The translations under genes were made by a program, and so were the position numbers. From Candidatus Synoicihabitans palmerolidicus (GTDB lineage: Bacteria > Verrucomicrobiota > Verrucomicrobiia > Opitutales > Opitutaceae): a stretch of DNA of 64,000 nt. Of the stretch, positions 62,629 to 64,000 are shown piece by piece. Below the pieces are notes generated by a model, which had not been told where the DNA came from, ran no database searches, and saw only the letters and a program-made list of their open reading frames with translations. The stretch is from contig JAGGDC010000002.1 of the NCBI GenBank assembly GCA_020809425.1, positions 572,334 through 636,333 of the forward strand, written 5' to 3'. The first letter of the stretch is position 1; every line of letters starts with the position of its first letter.

Positions 62629-63462
62629 TCACCCTTGGTCTTCTTTCGCCCGTGCTTCGGCTTGCTTTCGTTCGACGCGCACCGCCACCACGATCGCGAT
62701 CCAGTATAGGAAGTAGAGCGATAGCGCCAAAACCGATTGGTTAATCGGATCCGGCGTCGGCGTAACAAACGCCGCTACGACGAAACAGAGCACGAGCGAA
62801 TGACGCCACCACCCCCGCAGCTTCGCACTGGAAGCCAGACCCAGATGCACCAACAAAATGATCAGCAACGGAAACTCAAACGCAGCTCCGACCCCTAAAG
62901 TCAGCCAGATCAGAGTCCCGTAATACGAACCCGGAGTCCAACGTGTGATAAACCCGAAGAGCTGATTCAACTCGATCGACACCCGAATAGTTCCCGGCAC
63001 CAGCAGGAAGAAACTGAAACAGATTCCGAGTAGGAACAAGACCATCGCCGCCACACAACCGGACGCGACCAGCTTTAATTCGCACTCCTGCAACGCTGGC
63101 GCGATGAATTGACCTAGAAACAATAGGATCAGCGGCGCCGCCATGATCAGCCCGCCGACGAAACACATCTGAATCACAACGGTGAACCCCTCCATCACCG
63201 AGGTCGTACCCAAATCCAGCTGAAACGTCGGATAATCCGACCGCACCGAATTCAACGGCCAGGTCAGCACTTCATTAAAGCGCTTTAGAAAAACCCCGAT
63301 CACCCCCGCACAGACCGCAAATGCGATGGCCGACTTCACCAAGGTCCAACGCAACTCCTCCAAATGATCGAAAAACGCCATGGGCTTCTCCCGTGCCTCA
63401 GGTAAAGGCTCGGCAAACTCATCTAATTCGTAGGAAAGGTCGTCTTCTTCGTTATCCGCCAT
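62629..63462 (-). CDS. tatC: Sec-independent protein translocase TatC
   Basis: The intact 277-residue protein starts MADNEEDDLSYELDEF; a 9-residue upstream extension is open but unlikely. After an acidic N-terminus come FFDHLEELRWTLVKSAIAF (the TatC first-helix signature, with the Glu of FFDHLEEL), six TM helices, and the TPTPDPINQSVLALSLYFLYW end motif. It forms the twin-arginine signal receptor. A substrate with a clear Tat signal, the broken DUF1552 protein, lies in the same window. TatA/B are not in view. Confidence 0.95.
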   Translation of the reverse strand: MADNEEDDLSYELDEFAEPLPEAREKPMAFFDHLEELRWTLVKSAIAFAVCAGVIGVFLKRFNEVLTWPLNSVRSDYPTFQLDLGTTSVMEGFTVVIQMCFVGGLIMAAPLILLFLGQFIAPALQECELKLVASGCVAAMVLFLLGICFSFFLLVPGTIRVSIELNQLFGFITRWTPGSYYGTLIWLTLGVGAAFEFPLLIILLVHLGLASSAKLRGWWRHSLVLCFVVAAFVTPTPDPINQSVLALSLYFLYWIAIVVAVRVERKQAEARAKEDQG

Positions 63463-63531
63463 GATCAGCGAGGAGAGAAAACAAAGCATCGTGCGCGAAA
63501 CCTGGCGCAGGGAAAGAGAGGAATCATAAAA

Positions 63532-64000
63532 TCACTCAACTGACGTGCGTCCGCTGCAAAGCAGTTTACGTCGATCTTGATGCCGACGCCGAAACTCTCC
63601 CGGAGTAATCAAGGTTATCCGCTTAAATACCACACTCATATACTCCACGTGCTCGAACCTCGCGAGTTCCGCGATGCGCTTCAACGGATATTCGGTGTCA
63701 CCCAGCAGCTGTTTGATGCGATCAACCTGCACTCGCCGAATTTCCGCTTGAGGTGAGCGCCCAAAAAGCGCCGAAACTTCTTCTCCAACTGGCTCCGCGA
63801 CGCCGCGGCATGCTTGAGCACTTGATCCACCGTCAATCCCTCGCACACATGCTCGCGGATGTAGCTCAGCGCCGCGGCCACATTACGGTCATCGACCGCC
63901 AATACATCGCTGGCCTGCCGCGATACAACGCCTCGAGAATCAATTCGCATATAACTACTCTCCAACGTCTCCCCGAGCATCAACTTGTCCAATGCCTCCG
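63532..64000 (-). pseudogene. XylR-like AraC-family regulator, frameshifted, runs off the edge
   Basis: The visible C-terminal part has DVLAVDDRNVAAALSYIREH, the first HTH (LTVDQVLKHAAASRSQLEKKFRR), and, after a frame change near 63765, EIRRVQVDRIKQLLGDTEYP with the second HTH (LKRIAELARFEHVEYMSVVFKR). It ends GEFRRRHQDRRKLLC. The layout fits the XylR (periplasmic-binding-like sensor plus AraC HTH) group common in Opitutae. The sensor domain lies beyond the window, and the effector is probably a sugar. Confidence 0.75.

Noticed and set aside
1..64000. CRISPR array, tRNA or rRNA genes
   Set aside because: No regularly spaced repeats and no tRNA T-arm or rRNA-like blocks were recognised by eye. 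A dedicated tRNA and CRISPR search would settle it.

Overview
The window (64 kb, GC-rich) looks like chromosome from a verrucomicrobium, probably of the Opitutales/Opitutaceae. The hints are a DUF1592/DUF1552 gene pair (typical of Planctomycetes and Verrucomicrobia), a CRTAC1-like FG-GAP protein, a DUF5060 glycosidase, a XylR-type AraC regulator, an ADOP-type permease and a verrucomicrobial style of RNA polymerase omega subunit. The taxonomic call is inference from gene content, not from a phylogeny. I saw no tRNA, rRNA, CRISPR array or prophage.

The dominant theme is decay. Housekeeping-type genes are open end to end: hisC, rpoZ, sucC, sucD, mntR, tatC, a REC-REC-STAS regulator and a GH1 beta-glucosidase. 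Most accessory genes are broken by single-base indels, small duplications and many in-frame nonsense codons. All three stop codons appear as internal stops, so a simple recoding does not explain them. The contrast points to real pseudogenisation, as in a recently host-restricted genome, although some homopolymer indels could be assembly error. The Opitutaceae tunicate symbiont 'Candidatus Didemnitutus' is a published example of this type of genome that I recall, but I cannot test identity here.

Layout. 1-2.1 kb: a secreted unknown protein and an IS110 element (copy 1). 2.2-7.4 kb: broken esterase, DUF1552 and DUF1592 cytochrome genes on the minus strand. 7.6-15 kb: an IS3 element sitting between two truncated genes, then a broken exopolysaccharide export locus (Wzc-like kinase, Wza-like SLBB protein, beta-barrel, divergent TPR protein). 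15-20.2 kb: hisC, an alpha/beta hydrolase cut by an IS4 element with an intact transposase, and a broken hybrid kinase. 20.2-35 kb: a carbohydrate region with GH17, CRTAC1-like, a multi-spanning membrane protein, GH1, GH27, GH2 mannosidase and DUF5060/GH5-like, reminiscent of galactomannan use, of which only GH1 is intact. 35-40.5 kb: rpoZ, a broken acetyltransferase and a nested insertion complex. In it a 170-bp dispersed repeat is split by a DruA(DUF4338)-ISAs1 fusion transposon and again by a second IS110 copy. 40.5-49 kb: second broken hybrid kinase, sucC-VOC remnant-sucD, and several broken genes. 49-55.6 kb: another uninterrupted copy of the 170-bp repeat, ParB-like remnant, ADOP permease, a RAYT-type transposase and an ISNCY-like transposase. 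55.7-64 kb: a signalling block (NtrC-like, CheX, REC-REC-STAS), TPR genes, mntR, tatC and the start of a xylR-like gene running off the edge.

The most interesting finds are the DruA-like domain fused to an ISAs1 transposase, the nested insertion that lets both target sites be read, and the conserved structured 5' region of the IS110 copies, which is a candidate bridge RNA with segments matching its target flank.
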